Position numbers and translations under genes: made by a program. Positions 7,174 through 14,842 of a stretch of 20,182 nt of DNA are shown piece after piece. Position 1 is the first letter of the stretch. Each line of letters starts with the position of its first letter. The DNA lies in assembly GCF_021648855.1 (NCBI RefSeq), contig NZ_JAKJHX010000017.1, positions 1 to 20,182 of the forward strand, written 5' to 3'. The notes under the pieces were generated by a model, which saw only the letters and a list, made by a program, of their open reading frames with translations, had not been told where the DNA came from and did no database searches. This DNA is from Tychonema litorale BBK16 (GTDB lineage Bacteria; Cyanobacteriota; Cyanobacteriia; Cyanobacteriales; Microcoleaceae).

Positions 7174-10100
7174 ATGAACGGTTCTAAATCCGAAACTCAG
7201 CTTCCGGGCTGCAATGATCCTAAAGTTAGCGTGGCTGCTCAATTAGATGAAGATTTGCTGGATCAAATTTTAGCAGGTATCGATCGCACAACAGGAGCAG
7301 AATTTTTTGAGGCTTTAGTTCGTAACTTGGAGTTAACACTCGGAGTTCGTAGCGCGATTGTCTCGAAATTACTCACATCTTACGATCGCACTTCTAGTCC
7401 TAAACTGCAAGTCCTGAGCTTTTGGAGCGATCGGCAACGGCAGCCAAACTTTGAGTGCGACACCGCAAATACTCCCGAAGCAATGGTGATCGAGCAGGGA
7501 ATGTACTCCTGTCCAGACAGCCTGCTGGAAACCTTTCCTCAAGACCAAAGACCTGTAGCTAAAGGTGCACGCAGCTTCCTAGGAGTATCCATAAAAAACT
7601 CCTACGGCAAACCCCTAGGTACTATTTGCCTGTTCCACGATCGACCCATCGCAGCCGAAAAGGTAGCCCAATTTAGATTGATTCTGAAAATTCTTGCCTC
7701 GCGGGTCAGTGCGGAATTAGAGCGACAACGCCTACAAGCACAACTCTACACCGTGGAAGCAAAATATTGTGCTCTTGTGGAACAAGCGCCAACAGTCACT
7801 TACATTTCGCCCATAAATAGCCCTAGCATCAAACTTGAGATCAGCGCACAAATTGAGACTTTGCTGGGCTATTCTGTGGCTGAATGGAAAGCAGACCCCG
7901 AACTATGGCTCAAACTCGTCCACCCAGACGATCGCGATCGCGTGCTAGTTGAAAGCGCTACACAGAAATTTACTGATGGAGAAAATATTCCATCGGATCA
8001 ACCCATAGTTTCAGAATACCGGGCGATCGCTCGCAACGGCAAAGTGCTATGGTTTCGCGATCGGGCGATTGCCGTTTGGGACGAAGCCAGCCAGTCTTTC
8101 ATCCTCCAAGGGGCAATGTTTGACATCACGGAGACTAAAGTAACGGCAAATGCTCTACTAGAAAGTGAATTACGGTATTACACATTAGAAAAAATTCTGC
8201 CCGTCGGGATTTTCCGCGCTGATGCTTCTGGAAAGTGTTTGTACGTCAATGAACGATTTTTGGACATGGCGGGACTGACTCTGAGAGAGTCTCTGGGGGA
8301 AGGTTGGGCTATTGCTTTGCATCCAAAAGACCGTGAGGGCGTTTTGAAGCAGTGGTATCGGGCTGTCAAACTGAAGTTGCCTTTTCAGCTAGAGTACCGC
8401 TTTTTCCAGGGCGATCGCACAACTTGGGTATTTTCGCAAGCAGTGCCGGAAATTGCCAAAAGTGGGGAAGTTCTGGGCTACATTGGCACTCTGACTGATA
8501 TCACCGATCGCAAACAAGCAGAAGAAGGGCTGCAACGGGCGGAAGAGAAATATCGTAGCATCTTTGAAAATGCGATCGAGGGCATTTTTCAGACGACACC
8601 AGACGGGCGTTATCTCAGCGCGAATCCGGCTTTGGCAAGGATTTATGGCTATCAGTCGCCCGCAGAATTGATGATGCAAATACACAATATCGATCACCAA
8701 TTATATGTTGATCCTAGCCGCCGAGTCGAGTTTTTGCGCGCGATCGACAAACACGGTTCTGTGTCTGAGTTCGAGTCTCAAGTTTACGGCGCTGATGGCA
8801 CCACTATCTGGGTTTCGGAGAATGGCAGAGCGGTTTGCGATGTTGAGGGAATTTTGCTTTACTATGAAGGCACTGTCGAAGATATTACCCTCCGCAAAAT
8901 CACAGAAGAAAAGTTAGTACATGACGCTTTGCACGACATTCTAACTGGTTTGCCGAATCGAGCTTTATTTATGGATCGGTTGTCTGAGGCGATCGAGTTA
9001 TCAAAACACCATCATGCTTTTTGGTTTGCGGTGCTGTTTATCGACCTTGACCGCTTTAAGGTTGTGAATGACAGTTTAGGGCATTTGGTGGGCGATCAAC
9101 TACTGATTGCGATCGCTGGGCGACTGAAAATCTGTTTGCGTAAAGGAGATACTGTAGCGCGTCTCGGCGGCGACGAATTCGCTATTTTGCTGAATAATAT
9201 CAAACATAAAGATGATGCGACTTATGTTGCGGATCGAGTGCAAGCTGAACTGTCCGAGCCTTTTTACCTCAACGAATATCAGGTTTTTAGCAGTGCGAGT
9301 ATTGGAATTGTTTGTTCCGGTTTACCACAGCAGCAATTAGGAAAAGCCGTTCCCAATTTCGAGCCTCAAATTTTGTACGATAGGCCCGAAGAATTGCTGC
9401 GAGATGCAGATGCAGCCATGTATCATGCTAAAGCATCGGGTAAAGCTCGCCACGAAGTTTTTGACTTAAGTATGCACACTCGCGCCGTTGCCCTGTTGCA
9501 ACTAGAAAATGACCTGCGCCACGCCTTAGAACGCCAGGAATTTCAGCTTTACTACCAGCCCATTATTTGTTTAACTAGCGGTACGATCAGCGGTTTTGAA
9601 GCATTGCTGCGATGGTATCACCCGATGCGAGGAGTAGTTTCTCCCGCTGATTTTATGTCCGTAGCAGAGGAAACCAAGTTGATTATACCGATTGGTTGGT
9701 GGATGATGCGATCGGCTTGCCGCCAGATGCAACAATGGCACCAGCAATTCCCGAATTATCCTAATCTAACTGTCAGTGTCAACCTTTCTAACCAACAGTT
9801 CAAACAGCCAGATTTAATCGAACGTATTCGCGAAATCTTACAAGAAACTCAGCTCAATCCCGGCAGTTTAAAATTGGAAATTACTGAAAGTGTAATCATG
9901 GAAAATGCCGAATCATCAGTAGCTGTTCTGGGAGAATTGAAAAGTTTAGAGGTGCAATTATATATTGACGATTTCGGCACCGGCTATTCTTCTTTGAGTC
10001 GGCTGCACACTTTTCCAACTGACGCTTTAAAGATCGATCGAGATTTTGTGAGCCGGATGGCCGAGGATGAAGGAAACGAAGCTATTGTACAAACAATTTT

Positions 10101-10272
10101 AATTTTAGCCTATCATTTAGGCATGAATGTAATTGCAGAAGGAATAGAAACAATCGAACAGCTTAATTTGCTCAGATCGCTGCAATGTGAATACGGACAG
10201 GGATATTTTTTCTCTAAGCCTGTAGACACTAAGACAGCTACAAGCTTAGTCGCGAGTAAGCCACAATGGTAA
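7174..10272 (+). CDS. Multi-sensor c-di-GMP signalling protein: GAF-PAS-PAS-PAS-GGDEF-EAL
   Basis: This soluble 1032-residue protein carries both c-di-GMP synthesis and degradation modules behind four sensor domains. In order, by rough residue: GAF 40-180, PAS 195-320 (HPDDRDRV, DITETK), PAS 335-447 (GIFRADASGKCLYVNERF), PAS 455-575 (GIFQTTPDGRYLSANPALARIYGY), GGDEF 580-760, EAL 775-1020. The cyclase motif RLGGDEF is intact at 663-669, preceded by an RxxD inhibitory site (RKGD, 656-659) five residues upstream. The phosphodiesterase side keeps EALLRW (Glu809), SVNLSNQQ, EITE, DDFGTGYSS (Asp932/933), LKID and AEGIET. Both activities are therefore plausible. No membrane helix is seen. ATG 7174 is preferred over TTG 7129, which would add 15 residues; neither has a strong ribosome site. 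It converges on ilvH. Confidence 0.93.
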   Translation: MNGSKSETQLPGCNDPKVSVAAQLDEDLLDQILAGIDRTTGAEFFEALVRNLELTLGVRSAIVSKLLTSYDRTSSPKLQVLSFWSDRQRQPNFECDTANTPEAMVIEQGMYSCPDSLLETFPQDQRPVAKGARSFLGVSIKNSYGKPLGTICLFHDRPIAAEKVAQFRLILKILASRVSAELERQRLQAQLYTVEAKYCALVEQAPTVTYISPINSPSIKLEISAQIETLLGYSVAEWKADPELWLKLVHPDDRDRVLVESATQKFTDGENIPSDQPIVSEYRAIARNGKVLWFRDRAIAVWDEASQSFILQGAMFDITETKVTANALLESELRYYTLEKILPVGIFRADASGKCLYVNERFLDMAGLTLRESLGEGWAIALHPKDREGVLKQWYRAVKLKLPFQLEYRFFQGDRTTWVFSQAVPEIAKSGEVLGYIGTLTDITDRKQAEEGLQRAEEKYRSIFENAIEGIFQTTPDGRYLSANPALARIYGYQSPAELMMQIHNIDHQLYVDPSRRVEFLRAIDKHGSVSEFESQVYGADGTTIWVSENGRAVCDVEGILLYYEGTVEDITLRKITEEKLVHDALHDILTGLPNRALFMDRLSEAIELSKHHHAFWFAVLFIDLDRFKVVNDSLGHLVGDQLLIAIAGRLKICLRKGDTVARLGGDEFAILLNNIKHKDDATYVADRVQAELSEPFYLNEYQVFSSASIGIVCSGLPQQQLGKAVPNFEPQILYDRPEELLRDADAAMYHAKASGKARHEVFDLSMHTRAVALLQLENDLRHALERQEFQLYYQPIICLTSGTISGFEALLRWYHPMRGVVSPADFMSVAEETKLIIPIGWWMMRSACRQMQQWHQQFPNYPNLTVSVNLSNQQFKQPDLIERIREILQETQLNPGSLKLEITESVIMENAESSVAVLGELKSLEVQLYIDDFGTGYSSLSRLHTFPTDALKIDRDFVSRMAEDEGNEAIVQTILILAYHLGMNVIAEGIETIEQLNLLRSLQCEYGQGYFFSKPVDTKTATSLVASKPQW

Positions 10273-10286
10273 TTAGTTTGTTGACG

Positions 10287-10320
10287 GTTGACGGTTGACT
10301 GTTAACTGTCAACCGTCAAC
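10287..10320. terminator. Hairpin between convergent genes, probable bidirectional terminator
   Basis: GTTGACGGTTGAC (10287-10299) and its exact reverse complement (10308-10320) form a perfect 13-bp stem with an 8-base loop. It sits 14 bases after the c-di-GMP gene and 4 bases before the ilvH stop on the other strand. The arm is made of two copies of the heptamer GTTGACG/GTTGAC. No long T-run follows on either strand, so termination is inferred from position and stem strength. Confidence 0.6.
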
Positions 10321-10324
10321 TAAC

Positions 10325-10843
10325 TTAAACCTTCGCTTCCAAAGACTTAAGAAACTCAGTATTTACTCCCGACTCCCGCGTCATCGCAATTTTTCCAGTA
10401 CGCGCAATTTCCTTGATGCCAAATCTATTCAACACCTGAACAATCGCCACCATTTTACCTGGATCTCCGACTACTTCCAAAGTCAGCGTATCATCACCAA
10501 TATCCACAACTCGCGCTCTAAAAATCTGAGCTAACTCAATAATCTCCGATCGCGTCCCAGTCGCAGCATTAACTTTCAACAACATCAATTCCCGTTCCAC
10601 ACAAGGAATTTCCGTTACATCCTGCACTTTGAGCACATTGATCAACTTGTACAGTTGCTTCGTCAACTGCTCAATAATTTGGTCATCTCCCGGTACAACC
10701 ATCGTAATCCGAGACACTCCCACTTGCTCCGCCGGGCCCACAGCCAGACTTTCAATATTAAAACCCCGGCGCGCAAACAAACTAGCAATTCGGGTGAGGA
10801 CACCCGCTTCATCTTCAACTAAAACCGAAAGAGTGTGTTTCAT
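10325..10843 (-). CDS. ilvH: Acetolactate synthase small (regulatory) subunit
   Basis: This 172-residue protein is the regulatory subunit of acetohydroxyacid synthase. It binds the catalytic IlvB/IlvI subunit and gives valine feedback control at the first common step of branched-chain amino acid synthesis. The ACT domain spans about 1-77: [20 protein letters not shown], then [14 protein letters not shown]. The C-terminal domain follows, with [10 protein letters not shown] and [10 protein letters not shown], as in full-length family members. I use ATG 10841-10843; the TTG one codon upstream gives no advantage. The catalytic subunit is not in the window, which is common in cyanobacteria. The gene follows the nitrilase gene on the same strand, but a 24-bp palindrome in the 96-base gap suggests separate transcription. 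Confidence 0.95.
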   Translation of the reverse strand: MKHTLSVLVEDEAGVLTRIASLFARRGFNIESLAVGPAEQVGVSRITMVVPGDDQIIEQLTKQLYKLINVLKVQDVTEIPCVERELMLLKVNAATGTRSEIIELAQIFRARVVDIGDDTLTLEVVGDPGKMVAIVQVLNRFGIKEIARTGKIAMTRESGVNTEFLKSLEAKV

Positions 10844-10867
10844 CAAAAATAATCAGCAAATAATATT

Positions 10868-10894
10868 GTAGGGAAACGGCACTGCCGTGTCCTA
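10868..10894. repeat. Degenerate dispersed palindrome (GTAGGG-ACGGC-ACT-GCCGT-TCCTA type)
   Basis: ACGGC and GCCGT flank a 3-base loop, and further pairing GGGA/TCC(T) lies beyond one mismatch. The layout matches the GTAGGG...ACGGCA..GCCGT...CCTAC interspersed repeats common in cyanobacterial intergenic DNA. That family match is from memory and was not searched. Confidence 0.4.
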
Positions 10895-10910
10895 ATTTCT
10901 CAAACTGAAA

Positions 10911-10934
10911 TTTTGACACCAATTGGTGTCAAAA
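10911..10934. terminator. 24-bp perfect palindrome after the nitrilase gene
   Basis: TTTTGACACCAA joined to its exact complement makes a 24-bp palindrome centred on AATT. It lies 5 bases beyond the nitrilase stop on the minus strand and about 70 bases upstream of ilvH. As RNA it would give a 10-bp stem with an AAUU loop ending in a U-rich stretch. Termination of the nitrilase transcript is the simplest reading; a dyad operator for ilvH is the alternative. Confidence 0.5.
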
Positions 10935-10939
10935 ATCCT

Positions 10940-11752
10940 TCAGAGAAAAACCCGATGTTGCAGTGATGGCATTTGGCGACGGACTTGTTCTAGTCGATCG
11001 GGATTAATTTCTGCGATCGCCACACCCGGTTCATCCCCCGCATCCGCCAAAACCACACCCCAAGGGTCGATAATCATCGCATGACCATGAGTTTGACGAC
11101 GGCCGTAGTGGTGTCCAGTCTGTGCCGGGGCGATCGTGTAACAAGTATTCTCGATCGCCCTAGCCTGCAACAAAACCTTCCAATGATCCTTGCCAGTATA
11201 AGCCGTAAACGCCGCCGGCACAAACAAAACATCCGCACCCTTGTGCGATAAATGCCTATACAATTCAGGGAACCGCACATCATAGCACACCGAAAGCCCC
11301 AGCGTTCCCAAATCTGGCGACGCATAAACCGGCGGCAAATCTTGACCCGCCTTCACAGTGCTAGATTCCCGATAAGTAATCCCATCAGGCACATTCACAT
11401 CAAACAAATGTACTTTTTCGTACCTTGCCAACTCCCTGCCATTCGGATCTACTAACAAACAAGTATTGTATACCTTGCCCCCCTCCGTTGGCACCGGAAA
11501 CCCGCCACCCAGAATCGTTACCTGAAAACGCTGAGCCATTGTTTTGAGGAATCTTTCGCTTTGCTGTCCAATAGCTTCAGAAGCAGCAATCTTTTCATCC
11601 TCTTCTCCCATAAACGGAAAATTTTCTGGTAAACAAACTAACTCAGCACCCCGACGCACTGCCAGGTCTATTAATTCCTCTGCCTGAACCAAATTTTTTT
11701 GCAGGTCCGGCAAGCTAGTCATTTGAATTGCGGCAGCGAGATAAGACTTCAT
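10940..11752 (-). CDS. Carbon-nitrogen hydrolase (nitrilase superfamily), Nit1/Nit2-like amidase
   Basis: This 270-residue protein has the complete Glu-Lys-Cys catalytic triad of the nitrilase superfamily: Glu43 in CLPENFPFMG, Lys113 in YEKVHLFDV, Cys156 in SVCYDVRFPELYR. The sequence around these residues matches the Nit1/Nit2 branch best. That branch includes deaminated-glutathione amidase, which repairs a transaminase by-product, and omega-amidase. The length and single-domain layout are normal. ATG 11750-11752 starts MKSYLAAAIQMTSLPDLQKN, a typical first strand. The region just upstream is a heptamer repeat array, so no ribosome site or promoter could be recognised there. The exact substrate assignment is inferred from motif resemblance only. 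Confidence 0.88.
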   Translation of the reverse strand: MKSYLAAAIQMTSLPDLQKNLVQAEELIDLAVRRGAELVCLPENFPFMGEEDEKIAASEAIGQQSERFLKTMAQRFQVTILGGGFPVPTEGGKVYNTCLLVDPNGRELARYEKVHLFDVNVPDGITYRESSTVKAGQDLPPVYASPDLGTLGLSVCYDVRFPELYRHLSHKGADVLFVPAAFTAYTGKDHWKVLLQARAIENTCYTIAPAQTGHHYGRRQTHGHAMIIDPWGVVLADAGDEPGVAIAEINPDRLEQVRRQMPSLQHRVFL

Positions 11753-11764
11753 TGATAAATAAAT

Positions 11765-11827
11765 AGTCAGTAGTTAGTAGTCAGTAGTTAGTAGTTATTA
11801 GTCAGTAGTCATTCGTCAGTAGTCATT
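11765..11827. repeat. Heptamer tandem array, 9 copies of AGTYAGT
   Basis: Nine 7-base units, variously AGTCAGT, AGTTAGT, AGTTATT, AGTCATT and CGTCAGT, lie immediately upstream of the nitrilase start codon. It is a more diverged relative of the TAGTCAT array at 3536. Confidence 0.85.
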
Positions 11828-11853
11828 ATAGAGGTTCTCAAGCGTTGTGAGGT

Positions 11854-11874
11854 ATGCCCTATGCCCTATGCCCT
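11854..11874. repeat. Heptamer repeat, 3 copies of ATGCCCT
   Basis: Three exact 7-base units lie between the AGTYAGT array and the large hairpin downstream of psaJ. Confidence 0.8.
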
Positions 11875-11877
11875 ATT

Positions 11878-11922
11878 TTGAGAGTTTTGATATTTGAGCC
11901 TTCAAATATTCAAAACTCTCAA
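11878..11922 (-). terminator. Long hairpin, probable terminator of the psaF-psaJ operon
   Basis: TTGAGAGTTTTGA pairs perfectly with TCAAAACTCTCAA. After a single-base bulge, seven more pairs (TATTTGA/TCAAATA) follow, closed by a 4-base loop: 20 bp in all. A weaker stem (TAGGTT/AACCTA, about 11934-11949) lies between it and the psaJ stop. The position 41 bases past psaJ suggests transcript termination or 3'-end protection. There is no U-tract, so the mechanism is uncertain. Confidence 0.6.
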
Positions 11923-11962
11923 CTTTTCTACCTAGGTTTGGGAACCTAAACTCGCTGAAACT

Positions 11963-12091
11963 TTAGCGCAGCGGGTGAAAAAGCAAGTCAGGGAAAAAGC
12001 GGTTGAACTCAATCAAAATTCCCGCCGTTACCACCATCCAAACTGCTGCCAAGACTGGCGCAGTCGAAAGATACTTCACAAAGTATTGCAT
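11963..12091 (-). CDS. psaJ: Photosystem I reaction center subunit IX
   Basis: This 42-residue protein reads [20 protein letters not shown], then [22 protein letters not shown]. That is the canonical PsaJ: a short stromal N-terminus, one membrane helix (about 10-30), and the conserved [14 protein letters not shown] tail. PsaJ is a small membrane subunit at the edge of photosystem I that stabilises PsaF and binds chlorophyll and carotenoid. A strong GAGGAG (12100-12105) lies 8 bases before ATG 12089-12091. It follows psaF on the same strand after a 127-base spacer, the standard cyanobacterial order. The stop is TAA at 11963-11965. Length and sequence are normal, and the identification is secure despite the small size. 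Confidence 0.96.
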   Translation of the reverse strand: MQYFVKYLSTAPVLAAVWMVVTAGILIEFNRFFPDLLFHPLR

Positions 12092-12127
12092 AAATACTGC
12101 TCCTCGAAAGTTTAGACAACTTAAAAA

Positions 12128-12171
12128 AATGCCAGAACAGATTTTAGATTGAAGATTTGATAATTGGCATT
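12128..12171 (-). terminator. Intercistronic hairpin with T-run between psaF and psaJ (possible attenuator)
   Basis: In the minus-strand transcript AATGCCA (12171-12165) can pair with TGGCATT (12134-12128), and a run of seven T follows directly (12129-12123, sharing two bases with the arm). The loop is about 30 bases. An alternative, overlapping pairing joins GATTTTAGATT (12140-12150) with AATCTAAAATC (12193-12203). Either could cause partial termination or processing before psaJ. Confidence 0.4.
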
Positions 12172-12182
12172 TGCAAACCAGC

Positions 12183-12210
12183 TAAAATCTCAAATCTAAA
12201 ATCTCAAATC
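12183..12210. repeat. Heptamer repeat, 4 units alternating TAAAATC and TCAAATC
   Basis: Four 7-base units alternate strictly between TAAAATC and TCAAATC, 9 bases downstream of the psaF stop. Part of the array pairs with the inverted sequence at 12140-12152. Confidence 0.75.
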
Positions 12211-12218
12211 CCCAATTA

Positions 12219-12707
12219 CTAACGCGGCGAAACGGTAATTTCGTCGTCTTTAGCAAACATTTCACCAGTGGTGATTTCCTTGAGAGCCGCCAGAGGCCAC
12301 AAAAAGCCACCCAGCATAAATTTGACTGCCATGGGAACATCAATGATAATCTCTTTTTCCTCTGGACTGTCAGATTTCTTAGCTGCTTGCAGATAAGCAC
12401 GGCCCACCCAACCAATCCAGCCAGCGATATACAAAAACAGCACGCTGGGAATCAAAAAGTCGCCGGCGTAGCTCAAATTGCCATCCACAATTAAGTGAGG
12501 ATATCCTTCTGGGCCGCACATAGCTTCGGAATAACGGTCAAATCTGGCTTTTGCAGATGCCGGGTCGCCATTGGTAGAACGTGCATTTTTAGCCAGTTCC
12601 TTGAATGCGGGAGAGTCCTTGCACGGCACCAAATTGTAAGCCGAGGCAACAGGAGCAAAACTAATCCAAAGACTCACCACTAAAATCGCAGCAAACAATC
12701 GTCGCAT
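12219..12707 (-). CDS. psaF: Photosystem I reaction center subunit III
   Basis: PsaF is the photosystem I subunit with a lumenal domain near the plastocyanin/cytochrome c6 docking side and a membrane helix contacting PsaJ. The 162-residue precursor has a signal peptide ([20 protein letters not shown]), with cleavage probable after ASA at residue 23. The mature start [17 protein letters not shown] is the conserved PsaF N-terminus. The two conserved cysteines are visible ([16 protein letters not shown]). A membrane helix follows (about 84-104), and the C-terminal conserved part reads [22 protein letters not shown] 12705-12707 is preceded by AAGGA (12717-12721) at suitable spacing. It heads the psaF-psaJ operon and is divergent from tsaD across a 135-base spacer. 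Confidence 0.97.
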   Translation of the reverse strand: MRRLFAAILVVSLWISFAPVASAYNLVPCKDSPAFKELAKNARSTNGDPASAKARFDRYSEAMCGPEGYPHLIVDGNLSYAGDFLIPSVLFLYIAGWIGWVGRAYLQAAKKSDSPEEKEIIIDVPMAVKFMLGGFLWPLAALKEITTGEMFAKDDEITVSPR

Positions 12708-12842
12708 GAAATTGTTTCCTTTTGTTACAAAACAATAAGTTTTTTTACAAGCATTTCAACTTGCCGATCGGTCATCCAGATAACTGCTGTATTAACAGTT
12801 TAAGCTAGCAGTAGACAACCCATCAAATAAAATTACCAGTTA

Positions 12843-13922
12843 ATGGCAACCGTTTTCGCAATCGAAACAAGTTGTGACGAAACTGCCGCAGCAATTGTTA
12901 AGAATCGTCAAGTTTGCAGCAATGTTGTAGCATCACAAATTAAAATCCACCAGCAGTTTGGCGGGGTGGTTCCAGAAGTGGCTTCGCGGAGTCACTTAGA
13001 AATGATCAATCAGGTAATTGCCCAGTGTCTTGCTGAAGCAAACCTCAATTGGTCAGAAATTGACGGGATTGCAGCGACTTGCGCCCCCGGTTTAGTAGGT
13101 GCATTGTTAGTCGGGCTGACAGCGGCCAAAACCTTGGCAATTGTCCACCAAAAACCCTTTTTAGGCGTACACCACCTAGAAGGGCACATTTATGCTTCTT
13201 ACCTAACGGAACCAGACTTGCAGCCGCCATTTTTGTGTCTGTTAGTTTCTGGCGGGCATACTAGCTTAATTCACGTCAAAGATTGTGGTGTTTACGAAAC
13301 TGTGGGAAAAACTCGCGATGATGCAGCGGGGGAAGCTTTTGATAAAGTCGCAAGACTCTTGCAGCTAGGCTATCCGGGGGGGCCATTAATTGACAAATTG
13401 GCAACTTTGGGAAATCCTACAGCTTTTAAGTTACCTGAAGGCAGAATTTCTCTACCAGAAGGTGGTTTTCATCCCTATGACAGCAGTTTTAGTGGCTTGA
13501 AAACTGCTGTTTTGCAATTAGTGCAGAAACTTAAGAAAGAAAATAATCATTTTGGTAGCGAGGGCATCTTGCCTGAATCTGTGATTAATGATATTGCGGC
13601 TAGCTTTCAAGAGAGTGTAGCTAAGAGTTTAACAAAAAGGGCGATCGCCTGTGCAGTCAATTTGGGATTGAACACTATTGCGATCGGTGGCGGAGTTGCG
13701 GCTAACAGCGGATTGCGACAACATTTGCAAGCCGCAGCAGCCAAACACAATCTGCGAGTATTGTTTCCACCTTTAAAGTATTGTACTGACAACGCAGCAA
13801 TGATCGCCTGTGCAGCCGCAGAACACTTGCAGCAAGGACACACATCACCATTAACTTTAGGAGCACATTCAAGAATGGCGATTAGCGATGTGATGCAACT
13901 GTACAATTTGAATATTGATTAA
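12843..13922 (+). CDS. tsaD: tRNA N6-adenosine threonylcarbamoyltransferase
   Basis: TsaD (formerly Gcp/YgjD) transfers the threonylcarbamoyl group to A37 of tRNAs reading ANN codons, together with TsaB, TsaE and TsaC. In this 359-residue protein the ASKHA fold starts with [16 protein letters not shown]. The metal-binding pair is His111 and His115 in [12 protein letters not shown]. The nucleotide loop is [11 protein letters not shown], and the C-terminal metal ligand is in [29 protein letters not shown] and FSGLKTAV are further family motifs. The length is slightly above the 340-350 common in bacteria but normal for cyanobacteria. ATG 12843 has no clear Shine-Dalgarno. It is divergent from psaF, a common arrangement in this phylum. 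Confidence 0.97.
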   Translation: MATVFAIETSCDETAAAIVKNRQVCSNVVASQIKIHQQFGGVVPEVASRSHLEMINQVIAQCLAEANLNWSEIDGIAATCAPGLVGALLVGLTAAKTLAIVHQKPFLGVHHLEGHIYASYLTEPDLQPPFLCLLVSGGHTSLIHVKDCGVYETVGKTRDDAAGEAFDKVARLLQLGYPGGPLIDKLATLGNPTAFKLPEGRISLPEGGFHPYDSSFSGLKTAVLQLVQKLKKENNHFGSEGILPESVINDIAASFQESVAKSLTKRAIACAVNLGLNTIAIGGGVAANSGLRQHLQAAAAKHNLRVLFPPLKYCTDNAAMIACAAAEHLQQGHTSPLTLGAHSRMAISDVMQLYNLNID

Positions 13923-13938
13923 GCTCACTTCAAAATAA

Positions 13939-13961
13939 CACGAATATTTTGGCGATTCGTG
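13939..13961 (+). terminator. Weak hairpin after tsaD
   Basis: CACGAAT and ATTCGTG form a 7-bp stem with a 9-base loop, 17 bases past the tsaD stop. A T-run (13976-13980) is some distance away. It is a candidate terminator only. Confidence 0.35.
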
Positions 13962-13986
13962 AGGTTGGAGTAAGGTTTTTGAATCT

Positions 13987-14058
13987 CCACGCGCCTAGTC
14001 TAAGAAACCGGGTTTCTGAGTCCCACGCGCCTAATCCAAGAAACCGGGTTTCTGCGAC
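13987..14058. repeat. Two direct copies of a 36-bp unit containing the palindrome AGAAACCGGGTTTCT
   Basis: Each 36-bp unit begins CCACGCGCCTA and contains the 15-base palindrome AGAAACCGGGTTTCT (14003-14017 and 14039-14053). Palindromes of this type are dispersed in many filamentous cyanobacterial genomes; that general statement is recalled, not searched. Confidence 0.8.
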
Positions 14059-14088
14059 AATTTAGGCATCATAACGAAGATTTGGGTA

Positions 14089-14103
14089 AGAAACCCGGTT
14101 TCT
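14089..14103. repeat. Third palindrome copy, inverted (AGAAACCCGGTTTCT)
   Basis: This copy has the central base on the opposite strand relative to the two upstream copies, so it lies in inverted orientation. It ends 56 bases before the Uma2 start codon. It can pair with either upstream copy as well as with itself. Confidence 0.8.
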
Positions 14104-14159
14104 CAACGCCGCGCGATCGCTGTTATCATAAAATCACTTCAGAGCAGAAGGGAACGACA

Positions 14160-14810
14160 ATGCAAACCAAAGAAAAACCAGCCATCGCCAAGCAACCACC
14201 AACCGAAAAACGCTATTACACGCCGGAGGAATATCTCGCATTAGAAGAAAGTGCGATCGACAAAAGTGAATACCACGATGGAGAGATAGTACCAATGACA
14301 GGCGGAACCGCAAACCACAACAAAATCGCACTGAATTTTTGCCGAAAATTCCCCTTGACTGTGAATGGTCAAGATTACGAGACATTTATCAATGATGTGC
14401 GCCTGTGGATACCCCTAACTCGCCGCTACGTCTATCCCGATATCATGGTCATTCAAGGAGAACCAAAATATCAAGGAAGTAACAAAACAATTGTCACAAA
14501 TCCTCTGGTAATCGTTGAAGTTTTATCCAATTCAACCCAAGACTACTATCGCGGTGGCAAATTTCTCGCCTATCGCTCAATCCCGGAATTTCGAGAATAC
14601 ATTTTAATTGAACAGTATAGATATCACATTGAGCAATTCGCCAAAAACTCTAATGGCAAATGGGTATTAACAGAGTATGACTCAGAGGAATCGGTATTAA
14701 CCCTGGAATCAGTAGAATTCCAAATGCCACTCAGAGAGATTTACGCACGAATTAATTTTGATGTTAAAGAGGAAGAAGTGAACGAGTCAATAACTGAAAT
14801 TCAAGCATAA
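14160..14810 (+). CDS. Uma2 family endonuclease (DUF820, PD-(D/E)XK superfamily)
   Basis: This 216-residue protein has the Uma2/DUF820 restriction-endonuclease-like fold that has expanded greatly in cyanobacteria; its biological role is unknown. Visible family elements are YYTPEEYLALEESAIDKSEY, then HDGEIVPMTGGTANHNKIAL. The active-site set is Asp94 in YPDIMVI, Glu120 in VIVEVLS and Lys134 in RGGKFLAYRSIPEFREYILI. The core thus appears catalytically intact. I chose ATG 14160 (MQTKEKPAIAK), with AAGG upstream. A longer frame from TTG 14082 would translate a dispersed palindrome and is rejected. Three copies of that palindrome precede the gene. It is probably a solitary accessory gene; no methylase or partner is adjacent. 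Confidence 0.88.
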   Translation: MQTKEKPAIAKQPPTEKRYYTPEEYLALEESAIDKSEYHDGEIVPMTGGTANHNKIALNFCRKFPLTVNGQDYETFINDVRLWIPLTRRYVYPDIMVIQGEPKYQGSNKTIVTNPLVIVEVLSNSTQDYYRGGKFLAYRSIPEFREYILIEQYRYHIEQFAKNSNGKWVLTEYDSEESVLTLESVEFQMPLREIYARINFDVKEEEVNESITEIQA

Positions 14811-14842
14811 AATCGAGTCCGCGTTTAGCATTACAATAATTC

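Noticed and set aside
12724..12749. HLR1 (RpaB) high-light element upstream of psaF
   Set aside because: GTTACA (12724) and TTTACA (12744) are present, but their starts are 20 bases apart, whereas HLR1 needs about 10. The site is also very close to the psaF start. It does not meet the consensus.
14082..14159. Upstream TTG start for the Uma2 gene
   Set aside because: The extension would translate the AGAAACCCGGTTTCT palindrome. The ATG at 14160 has a ribosome site and fits the family.
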